Below, piece after piece: positions 42,718 through 52,919 of a stretch of DNA of 52,942 bases (positions are counted from its first letter, which is position 1; every line of letters starts with the position of its first letter). Location of the stretch: positions 13,023-65,964 of the forward strand of contig DHXP01000017.1 of NCBI GenBank assembly GCA_002413745.1. The letters run 5' to 3'. A program made the translations under genes and the position numbers. Under the pieces are notes generated by a model. It made no database searches. It had not been told where the DNA came from and worked only from the letters and a program-made list of their open reading frames with translations. The stretch is from Flavobacterium sp. UBA5153. GTDB lineage: Bacteria; Bacteroidota; Bacteroidia; Flavobacteriales; Flavobacteriaceae.

Positions 42718-44307
42718 TTATTCAAATTCCGATGTGAAAAACAACTTCACATTTGGAAATTTATTTTGCGTCATTTGGATCGTAAAATCGGAATCAGCAA
42801 GGAAAACCAATTGGTTGTATTTATCGTGGGCCAAGAATTTTTGTTTTATTCTTCGAAACTCCCTGAATTCCTCGCTTTTCGGATCATTGGGTTTTACCCA
42901 ACAAGCCTTGTGAACGGGGAAATTTTCATAGGTACATTTGGCTCCATATTCGTGTTCCAATCGGTATTGAATTACCTCATATTGAAGTGCTCCCACAGTT
43001 CCTATGATTTTTCGGTTATTCATTTCGAGTGTGAACAACTGCGCTACACCTTCATCCATCAACTGGTCAATTCCCTTGTCGAGCTGTTTGGCTTTCATAG
43101 GATCGGCGTTGTTGATGTATCTAAAATGTTCCGGTGAGAAACTTGGGATTCCTTTGAAGCTCATAATCTCGCCTTCGGTCAAAGTATCTCCAATTTTGAA
43201 ATTCCCCGTGTCGTGCAATCCCACAATATCGCCAGGATAGGAAATATCAACGATTTCTTTCTTCTCAGCAAAAAAAGCATTCGGACTTGAGAATTTTAAA
43301 TATTTTTTTTGGCGAACGTGATAATACGGTTTATTTCTCTCGAAAGTCCCCGAGACAATTTTTATAAAGGCTAATCGGTCTCGGTGTTTCGGATCCATAT
43401 TGGCGTGGATTTTAAAAACAAAACCCGACATTTTTTCTTCTTTTGGGTCAACTAATCGGGTTTCCGATTCTTTTGGTCTTGGAGATGGGGCAATTTCGAT
43501 GAAGCAGTCCAAGAGTTCGCGAACGCCAAAATTATTCAATGCCGAACCAAAAAACACGGGTTGTAATTTTCCGTCCAAATAATCCTGACGGTCAAATTTT
43601 GGATACACTTCGTCAATCAGTTCCAATTCTTCGCGCAGTTTATAAGCTGGTTTTTCACCAATAATTTTTTCTAATTCAGGATTTAGCACATCCTGAAAAG
43701 CGATGGTTTCTTCAATATTCTTGCGGCTATCGCCACTAAACAAATTGATATTTTCTTCCCATAAATTGTAGATTCCCTTGAAATCATAACCCATCCCAAT
43801 GGGGAAACTTAGCGGCGTAACCGATAAGCCCAGTTTTTGTTCCACCTCATCCATCAAGTCAAAAGCATCTTTTCCTTCGCGATCCAGTTTATTGATAAAA
43901 ACGATGATGGGAATTTTCCGCATTCTGCACACGGCAACCAGTTTCTCCGTTTGTTCCTCGACCCCTTTGGCAACATCAATAACAACAATGACACTGTCAA
44001 CTGCGGTCAGGGTTCTAAAGGTATCCTCGGCAAAATCCTTGTGTCCCGGAGTATCCAGAATATTTATTTTCTTGTTCTTGTAATTGAATGCCAAAACAGA
44101 AGTCGAAACCGAAATTCCTCTCTGGCGTTCAATTTCCATAAAGTCACTGGTTGCCCCTTTCTTAATTTTGTTGTTCTTTACCGCACCCGCTTCCTGAATG
44201 GCACCTCCAAAAAGGAGAAGTTTTTCTGTAAGCGTTGTTTTTCCGGCATCGGGATGCGAGATAATCCCAAAAGTTCTTCTTCGCTGTATTTCTTCTAAAA
44301 AGCCCAT
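42718..44307 (-). CDS. prfC: Peptide chain release factor 3
   Basis: GTPase that removes RF1/RF2 from the ribosome after termination. I start at the ATG at 44307 (MGFLEEIQRRRTFGIISHPD), giving 529 residues. The longer frame to 44328 begins with TTG and overlaps the promoter box. G motifs: SHPDAGKTTLTEKLL (about residues 16-30), RQRGISVSTSV, DTPGHKDFAEDT (about 85-96) and NKLDRE (about 139-144). The C-terminal domain with FPVHKACWVKP is present. It is single, facing a shared terminator. Confidence 0.95.
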   Translation of the reverse strand: MGFLEEIQRRRTFGIISHPDAGKTTLTEKLLLFGGAIQEAGAVKNNKIKKGATSDFMEIERQRGISVSTSVLAFNYKNKKINILDTPGHKDFAEDTFRTLTAVDSVIVVIDVAKGVEEQTEKLVAVCRMRKIPIIVFINKLDREGKDAFDLMDEVEQKLGLSVTPLSFPIGMGYDFKGIYNLWEENINLFSGDSRKNIEETIAFQDVLNPELEKIIGEKPAYKLREELELIDEVYPKFDRQDYLDGKLQPVFFGSALNNFGVRELLDCFIEIAPSPRPKESETRLVDPKEEKMSGFVFKIHANMDPKHRDRLAFIKIVSGTFERNKPYYHVRQKKYLKFSSPNAFFAEKKEIVDISYPGDIVGLHDTGNFKIGDTLTEGEIMSFKGIPSFSPEHFRYINNADPMKAKQLDKGIDQLMDEGVAQLFTLEMNNRKIIGTVGALQYEVIQYRLEHEYGAKCTYENFPVHKACWVKPNDPKSEEFREFRRIKQKFLAHDKYNQLVFLADSDFTIQMTQNKFPNVKLFFTSEFE

Positions 44308-44324
44308 ATTTATATAAATAGTTT

Positions 44325-44332
44325 GCAAAAGT
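44325..44332 (-). promoter_or_regulatory. prfC -7 promoter box
   Basis: On the - strand TACTTTTG matches TAnnTTTG and ends 17 nt before the ATG at 44307. Its place argues against the longer TTG-started frame. Confidence 0.5.
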
Positions 44333-44398
44333 ACTATTTATAAATGCCAATTAAAAAAATAGTATAATCTAAATAAACTTCGGCTTCTAATTGAAAGT

Positions 44399-45736
44399 TT
44401 ACATCCCAAAAGGATAGGTTTCGGGAATCTGGTTTCCGTCCGGCACAATGTGTATGGGGTGCAATGCGGTTGTCTCATCAATAAAAATAAAGGCGTCATA
44501 TCTCTTTGGTAAAATGGTAGGAACATAATTTCCAAATCTTTCATGCTCTGGGTTATAGACGACACCAATCGCACGATGCCCAATATGGGAGGAAATGCAT
44601 TTTTCTTCTTTTAGTTTATTCAATAGTAATAATCTATTCTGTCCGTTGCTGGCTAGATGAAAGGCGTGTTCCCAGCTTCCTTCAACTGCATCTGGAATTC
44701 GTATTTTTCGCATTTCATCGCCCCAACTCCTTGCTGCAATGACGCTTCCCTTGTAAGAGCCAAATCCTACAGCCACAACTCCTTCTTTCGAATATTGTTC
44801 TCTCAACAACTGTCCCACATTGACCATTCCTTCTGATGCCATGTCTGTGGCACGTGCATCGCCAATGTGCGTATTGTGTTCCCAAACGATTGTCTTTGCT
44901 TCATTGCCATGGTATTTCATAAGCCGTTCTAAAGTGGAAACCATGTGCTCATCACGGATATTCCATGATGCCGAACCTCTTTTTATCATGGCACGATAAT
45001 ATTTTTCCGCATTTCTTGCCACGAAAGCATTCTGTTCCGTGCTCATGACATTCTCGTGATCTGTATTGTAACTTTCGACCTTGCTTCTTATTTCGGTTAA
45101 CAAATGAAGCACATCTTTTTCGCACAATTCCGGAACTAGTGTGGAGGCTCTTGCATACGATTGCCCTTCATCTTTGCCATAAGGTTCAAAGCATTCCATT
45201 ACTTTTTTGGCAGACTTAAGCGCTTCTGGATCATTTTTCTCCAAATATTGAATTATGGAATTCATGGATTCCCTGAAACTGTACACGTCCAAGCCATAAA
45301 AACCTATTTTTTTATTGGAAGGCAAACTTTCGTTAAAAACTTTGAGCCAATCTATAAATGCGGCTATTTCCCAATTTGCCCACATCCATGTTGGCCAACG
45401 GTTGAATTCATTCAGGACGCCATAAATATCTTTTCCTGAATTCAGGTATCCTTTTGCAAAACGATTAATGCGGTAACAGTCAGGCCAATCGCCTTCTACT
45501 CCCACAAAGGAAAAACCTTTTTCTTGAATTAGTCTTTTTGTTATTTTTGCTCTCCACGTATAGTATTCATGTGTTCCGTGCGAAGCTTCTCCGAGCAGGA
45601 CATACTTAGCATCGCCAATATAATCCATTAGCGGGTCCAAATCTTCTGAATTTTCCAAAGGGGAAGAGGAACGATTTAATAATTCTATGATTTTATCAGA
45701 ATTGATAGGATTGTTTAAATTTTTTGATGTTTCCAT
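44399..45736 (-). CDS. Erythromycin esterase family protein
   Basis: Member of the EreA/EreB-like hydrolase family. The 445-residue protein has the conserved LLGEASHGTHEYYTWRAKI (E50 and H53), VGVEGDWPDCYRINRF (about 77-92), the WEHNTHIGD block and a C-terminal HRAIGVVYNPEHERFGNYV. Many chromosomal members of this family have no proven macrolide activity, so resistance should not be assumed. The gene stands alone, 62 nt upstream of a divergent-free stretch and prfC on the same strand; the 398-nt gap on its other side separates it from eno. Confidence 0.9.
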   Translation of the reverse strand: METSKNLNNPINSDKIIELLNRSSSPLENSEDLDPLMDYIGDAKYVLLGEASHGTHEYYTWRAKITKRLIQEKGFSFVGVEGDWPDCYRINRFAKGYLNSGKDIYGVLNEFNRWPTWMWANWEIAAFIDWLKVFNESLPSNKKIGFYGLDVYSFRESMNSIIQYLEKNDPEALKSAKKVMECFEPYGKDEGQSYARASTLVPELCEKDVLHLLTEIRSKVESYNTDHENVMSTEQNAFVARNAEKYYRAMIKRGSASWNIRDEHMVSTLERLMKYHGNEAKTIVWEHNTHIGDARATDMASEGMVNVGQLLREQYSKEGVVAVGFGSYKGSVIAARSWGDEMRKIRIPDAVEGSWEHAFHLASNGQNRLLLLNKLKEEKCISSHIGHRAIGVVYNPEHERFGNYVPTILPKRYDAFIFIDETTALHPIHIVPDGNQIPETYPFGM

Positions 45737-47427
<1,691 letters not shown>

Positions 47428-47451
47428 TTATCTAGTATAATTCTATATTAG

Positions 47452-47480
47452 GCCATTCGCTCTTGCGGATGGCTTTTTTT
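47452..47480 (+). terminator. Terminator of eno
   Basis: GCCATTCGC pairs with GCGGATGGC (one wobble) around a TCTT loop, followed by T7. It lies 24 nt after the eno stop. Confidence 0.9.
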
Positions 47481-47535
47481 ATGATATTTTATCAATTTTG
47501 TAACAAATCTCACTTTTAATTAGCATAAATTTTCT

Positions 47536-47543
47536 TATTTTTG
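47536..47543 (+). promoter_or_regulatory. gltA -7 promoter box
   Basis: TATTTTTG lies 26 nt before the gltA ATG and after the eno terminator, so gltA has its own start. Confidence 0.45.
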
Positions 47544-47569
47544 AGAAATTAAATAATTTAACATCTACT

Positions 47570-48853
47570 ATGTCAAAAATAGCAACATTAGAATTTGATG
47601 GTAAAAAATACGAGTTTCCAGTAATTGTTGGAAGCGAAAATGAAGTGGCCATCGATATTAACAAATTACGTGATTTGTCAGGAGCAATCACATTAGATCC
47701 AGGATATAAAAATTCCGGTTCTTGCACAAGTACAATCACTTTCTTGGACGGTGAGGAAGGAATTTTAAGGTACAGGGGTTATTCGATTGAAGACTTGGCG
47801 GATAAAGCCAGTTTTCTTGAAGTGTCATTCCTGCTGATTTTCGGAGAATTACCTTCTGCGCAAAAATTGGAGCAATTTGAAAATGATATTAGAAGACATT
47901 CTTTGGTCAATGAAGAAATGAAGAGTATCATTGACGGTTTTCCGAAAACGGCCCATCCGATGGGGGTTTTGGCTGCTTTGACAAGTGCATTAACGGCCTT
48001 CAATCCAAAGTCTGTAAATGTTGAAAACGAAAAAGAAATGTATGAGGCGGTTTGTAAAACCATATCTAAATTTCTTGTCATCGCCACTTGGACCTACAGG
48101 AAAAGTATGGGTTATCCTTTGAATTATTACGATAATACCCAAAGTTACGTTGAAAACTTCATGCGTTTAATGTTCGAATTGCCTACAGGACCTTACAAAG
48201 CAAATCCAATAATAGTTGATGCCTTAGATAAATTGTTTATCCTTCATGCGGATCACGAACAAAACTGCTCAACATCGACCGTAAGAATGGTAGGTTCTTC
48301 TCACGCTGGATTATTTGCCTCCATTTCTGCGGGAGTTTCCGCACTTTGGGGACCATTGCATGGTGGAGCGAATCAGGCAGTTCTCGAAATGCTCGAAGAA
48401 ATTCATGCAAATGGTGGGGATGCCGAAAAATACATTGCTAAGGCCAAAGACAAAAACGATCCTTTCAGATTGATGGGTTTTGGACACAGAGTTTATAAAA
48501 ATTTTGATCCAAGAGCGAAAATTATTAAAAAAGCGGCGGATGAAGTTTTAAGAACCCTTGGAGTTGAAGATCCTATTCTGGATATCGCAAAAAAACTGGA
48601 AGCAGCGGCACTTGTCGATGAGTATTTTGTGTCAAGAAAATTATATCCAAATGTCGATTTCTATTCAGGAATTATTTATAGGGCATTGGGAATCCCTACC
48701 GATATGTTTACCGTGATGTTTGCAATAGGCAGATTGCCTGGATGGATTGCCCAATGGAAGGAAATGCGCGAAAACAAAGAGCCTATCGGTCGTCCGCGAC
48801 AAATATATACAGGGCATCCTTTGCGAGATTTCAAGACTTCTGACAAACGATAA
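47570..48853 (+). CDS. gltA: Citrate synthase
   Basis: Condenses acetyl-CoA and oxaloacetate at the start of the TCA cycle. The 427-residue protein is the large type found in Gram-negative bacteria, with an N-terminal extra domain (about residues 1-60). Catalytic histidines are in GSSHAGLFAS with LWGPLHGGANQAVLEML (about 245-279) and GFGHRVYKNFDPRAK (about 303-317). The catalytic Asp is in PNVDFYSGIIYRALG. It ends at a terminator immediately before the DDAH-like gene. Confidence 0.97.
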   Translation: MSKIATLEFDGKKYEFPVIVGSENEVAIDINKLRDLSGAITLDPGYKNSGSCTSTITFLDGEEGILRYRGYSIEDLADKASFLEVSFLLIFGELPSAQKLEQFENDIRRHSLVNEEMKSIIDGFPKTAHPMGVLAALTSALTAFNPKSVNVENEKEMYEAVCKTISKFLVIATWTYRKSMGYPLNYYDNTQSYVENFMRLMFELPTGPYKANPIIVDALDKLFILHADHEQNCSTSTVRMVGSSHAGLFASISAGVSALWGPLHGGANQAVLEMLEEIHANGGDAEKYIAKAKDKNDPFRLMGFGHRVYKNFDPRAKIIKKAADEVLRTLGVEDPILDIAKKLEAAALVDEYFVSRKLYPNVDFYSGIIYRALGIPTDMFTVMFAIGRLPGWIAQWKEMRENKEPIGRPRQIYTGHPLRDFKTSDKR

Positions 48854-48863
48854 AATTCGATTC

Positions 48864-48892
48864 AAAAAGCTTCACATTCCGTGGGGCTTTTT
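48864..48892 (+). terminator. Terminator of gltA
   Basis: AAAAAGCTTCAC pairs with GTGGGGCTTTTT (two G-T wobbles) around a 5-nt loop and runs into TT. The next gene's promoter box starts at 48894. Confidence 0.75.
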
Positions 48893-48893
48893 T

Positions 48894-48901
48894 TATCTTT
48901 G
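48894..48901 (+). promoter_or_regulatory. Promoter box of the DDAH-like gene
   Basis: TATCTTTG directly follows the gltA terminator and lies 22 nt before the ATG at 48924, which supports that start. Confidence 0.5.
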
Positions 48902-48923
48902 GCAAAAGCCTAACAAACAAAAT

Positions 48924-49838
48924 ATGCTTGAATTAAAGATCAAGAACGAAACCTCGAGATTGCGAGCCGTTGTTCTGGGAACCGCAATCGATAACGGACC
49001 TACACCCAATATTGATGAAGCGTATGACCCAAAATCATTGGAGCATATTTTGGCAGGAACGTATCCTTTAGAGTCAGAAATGGTGTCAGAAATGGAAGCG
49101 TTCAACCAAGTTTTATCAAAATATGGCGTTACCGTTTATCGTCCAAAATTGATTGAAAATTACAACCAGATATTTGTGAGGGACATTGGTTTCGTGATTG
49201 AGGGTGTTTTCATCAAATCCAATATTTTACCGGATAGAGAACGAGAACTGGACGCTATTCAATACATAATGGATCAAATCAATGCTGCAAAAGTCGTTCG
49301 TCCTCCCGATGAAGTGCATATCGAAGGGGGCGACGTGATGCTGTGGAATGATTATATTTTTGTTGGAACCTATAAAGGAAGTGATTACGCCGATCATATT
49401 ACCGCAAGAACAAACAAGGAAGGCGTTCAGTACATCAAGGATTTATTCCCCAACAAGATTGTCAAGGAATTTGATTTGGTAAAATCAAAAATCGAGGCGC
49501 GTGATAATGCCTTGCACCTCGATTGTTGTTTTCAGACTATTGGCGAAAATAAAGGTATCATATATAAAAGAGGTTTCCGTGAAGAAGCCGATTATAGGTT
49601 TCTTCTTAATCTTTTTGGCGAGGAAAACTTGTTTCATATAACCAGAAAGGAAATGTATAATATGAATTCCAATGTTTTTTCTATAGATACCAATGTTGTG
49701 GTTTCCGAAAGGAATTTTACCAGACTCAATGATTGGTTACGAACGAATGGTTTTGTGGTCGAAGAAATTCCGTATGCAGAGATTGCCAAACAAGAAGGAT
49801 TATTACGATGTTCCACTTTGCCATTGATAAGAGATTAA
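48924..49838 (+). CDS. Arginine deiminase/DDAH-like guanidine-modifying hydrolase
   Basis: Member of the guanidine-modifying superfamily (amidinotransferases, arginine deiminases, dimethylarginine hydrolases). The ATG at 48924 (MLELKIKNETSRLRAVVLGT) gives 304 residues; a longer frame from 48747 overlaps gltA. Family marks: FVRDIGFVIEG, VHIEGGDVMLWND (about residues 132-144), the catalytic-His block LHLDCCFQTIG (about 194-204) and the C-terminal nucleophile Cys in LLRCSTLPLIRD (C296). It is followed by a related CtlX-like gene, so both probably act on arginine-type compounds. The exact substrate is not visible. Confidence 0.85.
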   Translation: MLELKIKNETSRLRAVVLGTAIDNGPTPNIDEAYDPKSLEHILAGTYPLESEMVSEMEAFNQVLSKYGVTVYRPKLIENYNQIFVRDIGFVIEGVFIKSNILPDRERELDAIQYIMDQINAAKVVRPPDEVHIEGGDVMLWNDYIFVGTYKGSDYADHITARTNKEGVQYIKDLFPNKIVKEFDLVKSKIEARDNALHLDCCFQTIGENKGIIYKRGFREEADYRFLLNLFGEENLFHITRKEMYNMNSNVFSIDTNVVVSERNFTRLNDWLRTNGFVVEEIPYAEIAKQEGLLRCSTLPLIRD

Positions 49839-49860
49839 CCATAGTGTAGAGATGCACCAC

Positions 49861-49890
49861 TGTAGAGACGCACTGCAGTGCGTCTCTACA
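49861..49890. repeat. GTAGAGACG palindromic element, intergenic copy
   Basis: A perfect 30-bp palindrome (arms TGTAGAGACGCACTG and its complement) in the 71-nt gap before ctlX. Just left of it, 49844-49860 holds a decayed half (GTGTAGAGATGCACCAC). The core 28 bases are identical to the copy inside ctlX at 50000-50027. Confidence 0.92.
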
Positions 49891-49909
49891 AAAAACAAAA
49901 TAAAAAAAA

Positions 49910-50872
49910 ATGAAACAAACGACAAATTCCATCCTAATAATTCGCCCGGTTGCGTTCAGGATGAACGAACAAACGGCCGTAAACAATTATTACCAAAAAG
50001 TAGAGACGCACTGCAGTGCGTCTCTACTGGACAATTTATTGCCCGCAACGGCGAACGCCAAAGCACAGGAAGAATTCGATGCTTTTGTAAAAAAACTGCG
50101 AGCCGTAGGAGTCAATGTGATTGTGGTCGACGATACTTTAAATCCTGACACTCCAGACAGCATTTTTCCGAATAACTGGATTTCATTTCACGAAAATGGC
50201 GATGTGGTTTTGTATCCCATGTTTGCCGAAAATCGTCGTCCCGAACGTCGCGAAGATATTTTGGATATACTTGAAGATAACGGTTTTGTTATCAATGAAA
50301 TTATGGATTATACTTCTGCCGAGGAGGATGGATTCTATCTCGAAGGTACAGGAAGTTTGGTTTTGGACAGGGAAAATGGCAAAGCCTATTGTGCGCTTTC
50401 GCCTCGTGCCGACGAAGAATTATTTATAGAATTCTGTGAGGATTTCGAATTTTCACCCATACTTTTCGAAGCTTTCCAAACCGTAAACGGAGAGCGAAAA
50501 TTGATTTATCATACGAACGTGATGATGTGCCTTGGCGATACTTTTGCCGTAATTTGTGCCGACTGTATCGATGATAAAAAAGAACGAAAAATGGTGCTTG
50601 ACAGTTTGAGAGGCGACGAAAAAGAAATCATTTTGATCACCGAAGCCCAAGTCAGTAATTTTGCGGGGAATATGCTCGAAGTAAAGGGGGGAAATGACAG
50701 GAGATATTTGGTTATGAGCACTTCGGCGCATCAAAGTTTAACCAAAAAGCAAATTGCCCAACTCGAAGAACACGTTACTATTTTGAGTTCAAGCCTTGAT
50801 ACTATCGAAGCTTGTGGCGGGGGAAGTGCCAGATGTATGATGGCGGAAATTTTCTTGCCAAGAGAAGAATAA
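49910..50872 (+). CDS. ctlX: CtlX-like citrulline/arginine hydrolase with an inserted palindromic element
   Basis: Guanidine-modifying superfamily enzyme of the CtlX (citrulline utilisation) type, 320 residues. Core marks: PDSIFPNNWISFHENGDVVL (about residues 83-102), EGTGSLVLDREN, the catalytic His in IYHTNVMMCLGD (about 202-213) and the nucleophile Cys in GGGSARCMMAEIF near the end. Codons 31-39 (VETHCSASL) are made by a palindromic repeat lying in frame between NNYYQK and LDNLL; without it the sequence reads on as in relatives I recall. The reading frame stays open to a normal end, so the enzyme is probably made with about 8 extra residues in its N-terminal part. Confidence 0.9.
   Translation: MKQTTNSILIIRPVAFRMNEQTAVNNYYQKVETHCSASLLDNLLPATANAKAQEEFDAFVKKLRAVGVNVIVVDDTLNPDTPDSIFPNNWISFHENGDVVLYPMFAENRRPERREDILDILEDNGFVINEIMDYTSAEEDGFYLEGTGSLVLDRENGKAYCALSPRADEELFIEFCEDFEFSPILFEAFQTVNGERKLIYHTNVMMCLGDTFAVICADCIDDKKERKMVLDSLRGDEKEIILITEAQVSNFAGNMLEVKGGNDRRYLVMSTSAHQSLTKKQIAQLEEHVTILSSSLDTIEACGGGSARCMMAEIFLPREE
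49999..50028. repeat. GTAGAGACG palindromic element inside ctlX
   Basis: A perfect 30-bp palindrome (AGTAGAGACGCACTG and its complement) within codons 30-40 of ctlX. The 28-base core is the same as at 49862-49889, only 138 bases upstream. It adds a multiple of three bases and no stop in the ctlX frame. Confidence 0.92.
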
Positions 50873-50902
50873 CAACCCATTCATTTTTTGTATTTTTGTC
50901 AA

Positions 50903-51268
50903 ATGAAAAATAAAAAAACCTTGGTTCTTGGTGCTAGCACGAAACCAGACAGATACGCTTATAAAGCCATTACAATGCTTGTCGAAAAAGGACATTCCGT
51001 TCTCGCCATTGGTCAAAATGCGGGTGAAGTGGCAGGAATAAAAATCCAAACCAAAGCCATCCCTTTAAAAAATATAGATACCATTACATTATATTTAAAC
51101 CCAACTCGCCAGCGTGATTATTACAATTACATAGTTGAATCAAAGCCAAAACGCGTGATTTTTAATCCCGGAACCGAAAATCCGGAGTTCTACCAATTGT
51201 TGGAATTGAATAACATAAAAGTGGAAGTGGCGTGTACTTTGGTATTATTGACCACAAACCAGTATTAG
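50903..51268 (+). CDS. CoA-binding domain protein
   Basis: A 121-residue Rossmann-fold protein of the CoA_binding_2 type. The start at 50903 (MKNKKTLVLGASTKPDRYAY) follows a longer frame from 50888 that would overlap a promoter-like TATTTTTG. Marks are the glycine loop VLGASTKPDRYAYKA (about residues 7-21), the second strand HSVLAIGQNAGEV and NPGTENPEFYQLL. Such proteins may bind CoA or nucleotides; no clear role is known. It begins 30 nt after ctlX. Confidence 0.85.
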   Translation: MKNKKTLVLGASTKPDRYAYKAITMLVEKGHSVLAIGQNAGEVAGIKIQTKAIPLKNIDTITLYLNPTRQRDYYNYIVESKPKRVIFNPGTENPEFYQLLELNNIKVEVACTLVLLTTNQY

Positions 51269-51276
51269 ATTTTTTT

Positions 51277-51313
51277 GTAAAGCTTCCTGCCTTTTAAATG
51301 CAGGAAACTTTAC
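51277..51313. repeat. Hairpin between the CoA-binding gene and the symporter gene
   Basis: GTAAAGCTTCCTGC (51277-51290) pairs with 51300-51313 with one mismatch. It lies between convergent genes but has no T run in the right place on either strand. It resembles the palindrome at 1950-1984. Confidence 0.6.
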
Positions 51314-51319
51314 AAATTT

Positions 51320-52822
51320 CTAAAATCGAGTTTCTCCAACCGCAGGTTTGCTTATTGACAATAATCCAATAAAAGTAATCAAGCCGTTTACGACAATCAA
51401 CTCATTGTCAAAAACATAATCTCCAAAAAGCACCGAGGAATTGTAGCTGATTAAAAAGCAAATTGCTGGTGAAAGCACGCAAATTATGGGCACAAACTTG
51501 TCGTGTACCGTTTTGGATTTCATAAATAGCCCAAAAGCATACAAACCCAAAAGCGGACCGTAAGTATAGGAAGCAATCTTGAAAATCATGCTCACCACCG
51601 ACGAATCGTTGATGGCATTAAAAATCACAATTACCAAGAACATCAAAAACGAAAAACTGATGTGGACAAAATGCCGTGTTCTCACGACGTTGGGTTTGTT
51701 TTGATTTTCGGTCTTATCCATCCCCAGAAAGTCCACGCAAAATGAGGTAGTCAAGGCTGTCAAAGCCGAATCGGTCGTGGCAAATGTGGCGGCCGTCAAT
51801 CCCAACAGGAATACAATCGACGGAATCAAGCTCAAATGATGAAAGGCTATTTCGGGGAAAAGTAAGTCGGTTCTGGGTTTTCCCGTGATTAAATCAGTTG
51901 GAACTTCGATGCCATTTTTATTGGCATAAATGTAAAGCAAAGCGCCTACACTAAGAAAGAAGATGTTGATAAGCACGAATATTCCGGTAAACGTAAACAT
52001 ATTTTTTTGGGCTTCACCAATGGTTGCGCAACTCAAGTTTTTCTGCATTAAATCTTGGTCGAGGCCTACCATGGCAATGGTTACGAAAATACCGCCCAGA
52101 ATTTGTTTGAAAAAATAATTTCCTCTCCTATAATCATCAAAGAAAAAAACTTTGGAATAATTGCTGTTTTTCACCTGTTCGAAAGCTTCAAAAACGGAGA
52201 GGTTCAAGCTACGGCAAACAAAAAAAATGGTCAGGAAAACAGAAGAAACCAGGAAAAAAGTTTGCAAAGTGTCCGTGATAATAATGGTTTTCAATCCACC
52301 ACGATACGTATAGGAAAATATCAAAGCCAGTGAAATCAATACCGTTGCGGCAAAGGGAATTTGGTAGAAATCAAAAACATAGCGTTGCAAAACAATCACG
52401 ACGAGGTACAATCTAAAGGAGGAACCAATGGTTCGGCTAATTAAAAAAATCGTTGCCGCCGTTTTGTAACTTACGATCCCAAGCCGTTTTTCGATATAGC
52501 CGTAAATCGAAGTCAGGTTCATTCGGTAGTACAACGGAAGCAAGACTTTGGCAATAATGATAAAGCCAATGGCATTTCCCAAGATGAACTGAAAATATTT
52601 GAATTGATTATCCGGCAAGCCCACTTCGCCAGGAACCGAAATAAAGGTCACTCCCGAAAGCGCAGTACCCACCATCCCGAAAGCAACAAGATACCACTTC
52701 GAGTTTTTATTGGCCTTGAAAAAAGCATCATTGTCGCTGTTTTTCTTGCTGACGCGGTGCGAGATATAAAATAAAATCCCGAAATAAACAATGATAAGCG
52801 ACAAAATGGTAAATGGTGTCAT
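51320..52822 (-). CDS. Sodium:solute symporter (SSS family)
   Basis: Inner-membrane sodium-coupled transporter. I start at the ATG at 52822 (MTPFTILSLIIVYFGILFYI), giving 500 residues; the longer frame begins with TTG. About 13 hydrophobic segments are visible. Family marks are the N-terminal GMVGTALSGVTFISVPGEVG (about 49-68), the YRGGLKTIIITDTLQ block (about 172-186) and the LGLTAATFATTDSALTALTT stretch (about 338-357) that lines the sodium site. Substrate unknown. It is divergent from recR, with 97 nt between the starts. Confidence 0.92.
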   Translation of the reverse strand: MTPFTILSLIIVYFGILFYISHRVSKKNSDNDAFFKANKNSKWYLVAFGMVGTALSGVTFISVPGEVGLPDNQFKYFQFILGNAIGFIIIAKVLLPLYYRMNLTSIYGYIEKRLGIVSYKTAATIFLISRTIGSSFRLYLVVIVLQRYVFDFYQIPFAATVLISLALIFSYTYRGGLKTIIITDTLQTFFLVSSVFLTIFFVCRSLNLSVFEAFEQVKNSNYSKVFFFDDYRRGNYFFKQILGGIFVTIAMVGLDQDLMQKNLSCATIGEAQKNMFTFTGIFVLINIFFLSVGALLYIYANKNGIEVPTDLITGKPRTDLLFPEIAFHHLSLIPSIVFLLGLTAATFATTDSALTALTTSFCVDFLGMDKTENQNKPNVVRTRHFVHISFSFLMFLVIVIFNAINDSSVVSMIFKIASYTYGPLLGLYAFGLFMKSKTVHDKFVPIICVLSPAICFLISYNSSVLFGDYVFDNELIVVNGLITFIGLLSISKPAVGETRF

Positions 52823-52906
52823 AATTCGATTTTTATTGGAAGCCAAAATACAAATTTTTGTTCAATCGATTAAACAAATAACCGAATAACCAAATAAACA
52901 AATTAC

Positions 52907-52914
52907 TACATTTG
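52907..52914 (+). promoter_or_regulatory. recR -7 promoter box
   Basis: TACATTTG lies 5 nt before the recR ATG at 52920, so the transcript would have almost no leader. Confidence 0.4.
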
Positions 52915-52919
52915 CATTT

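Noticed and set aside
44399-45736. Macrolide resistance gene
   Set aside because: The family match is good, but chromosomal homologues without resistance are common; nothing here shows drug hydrolysis.
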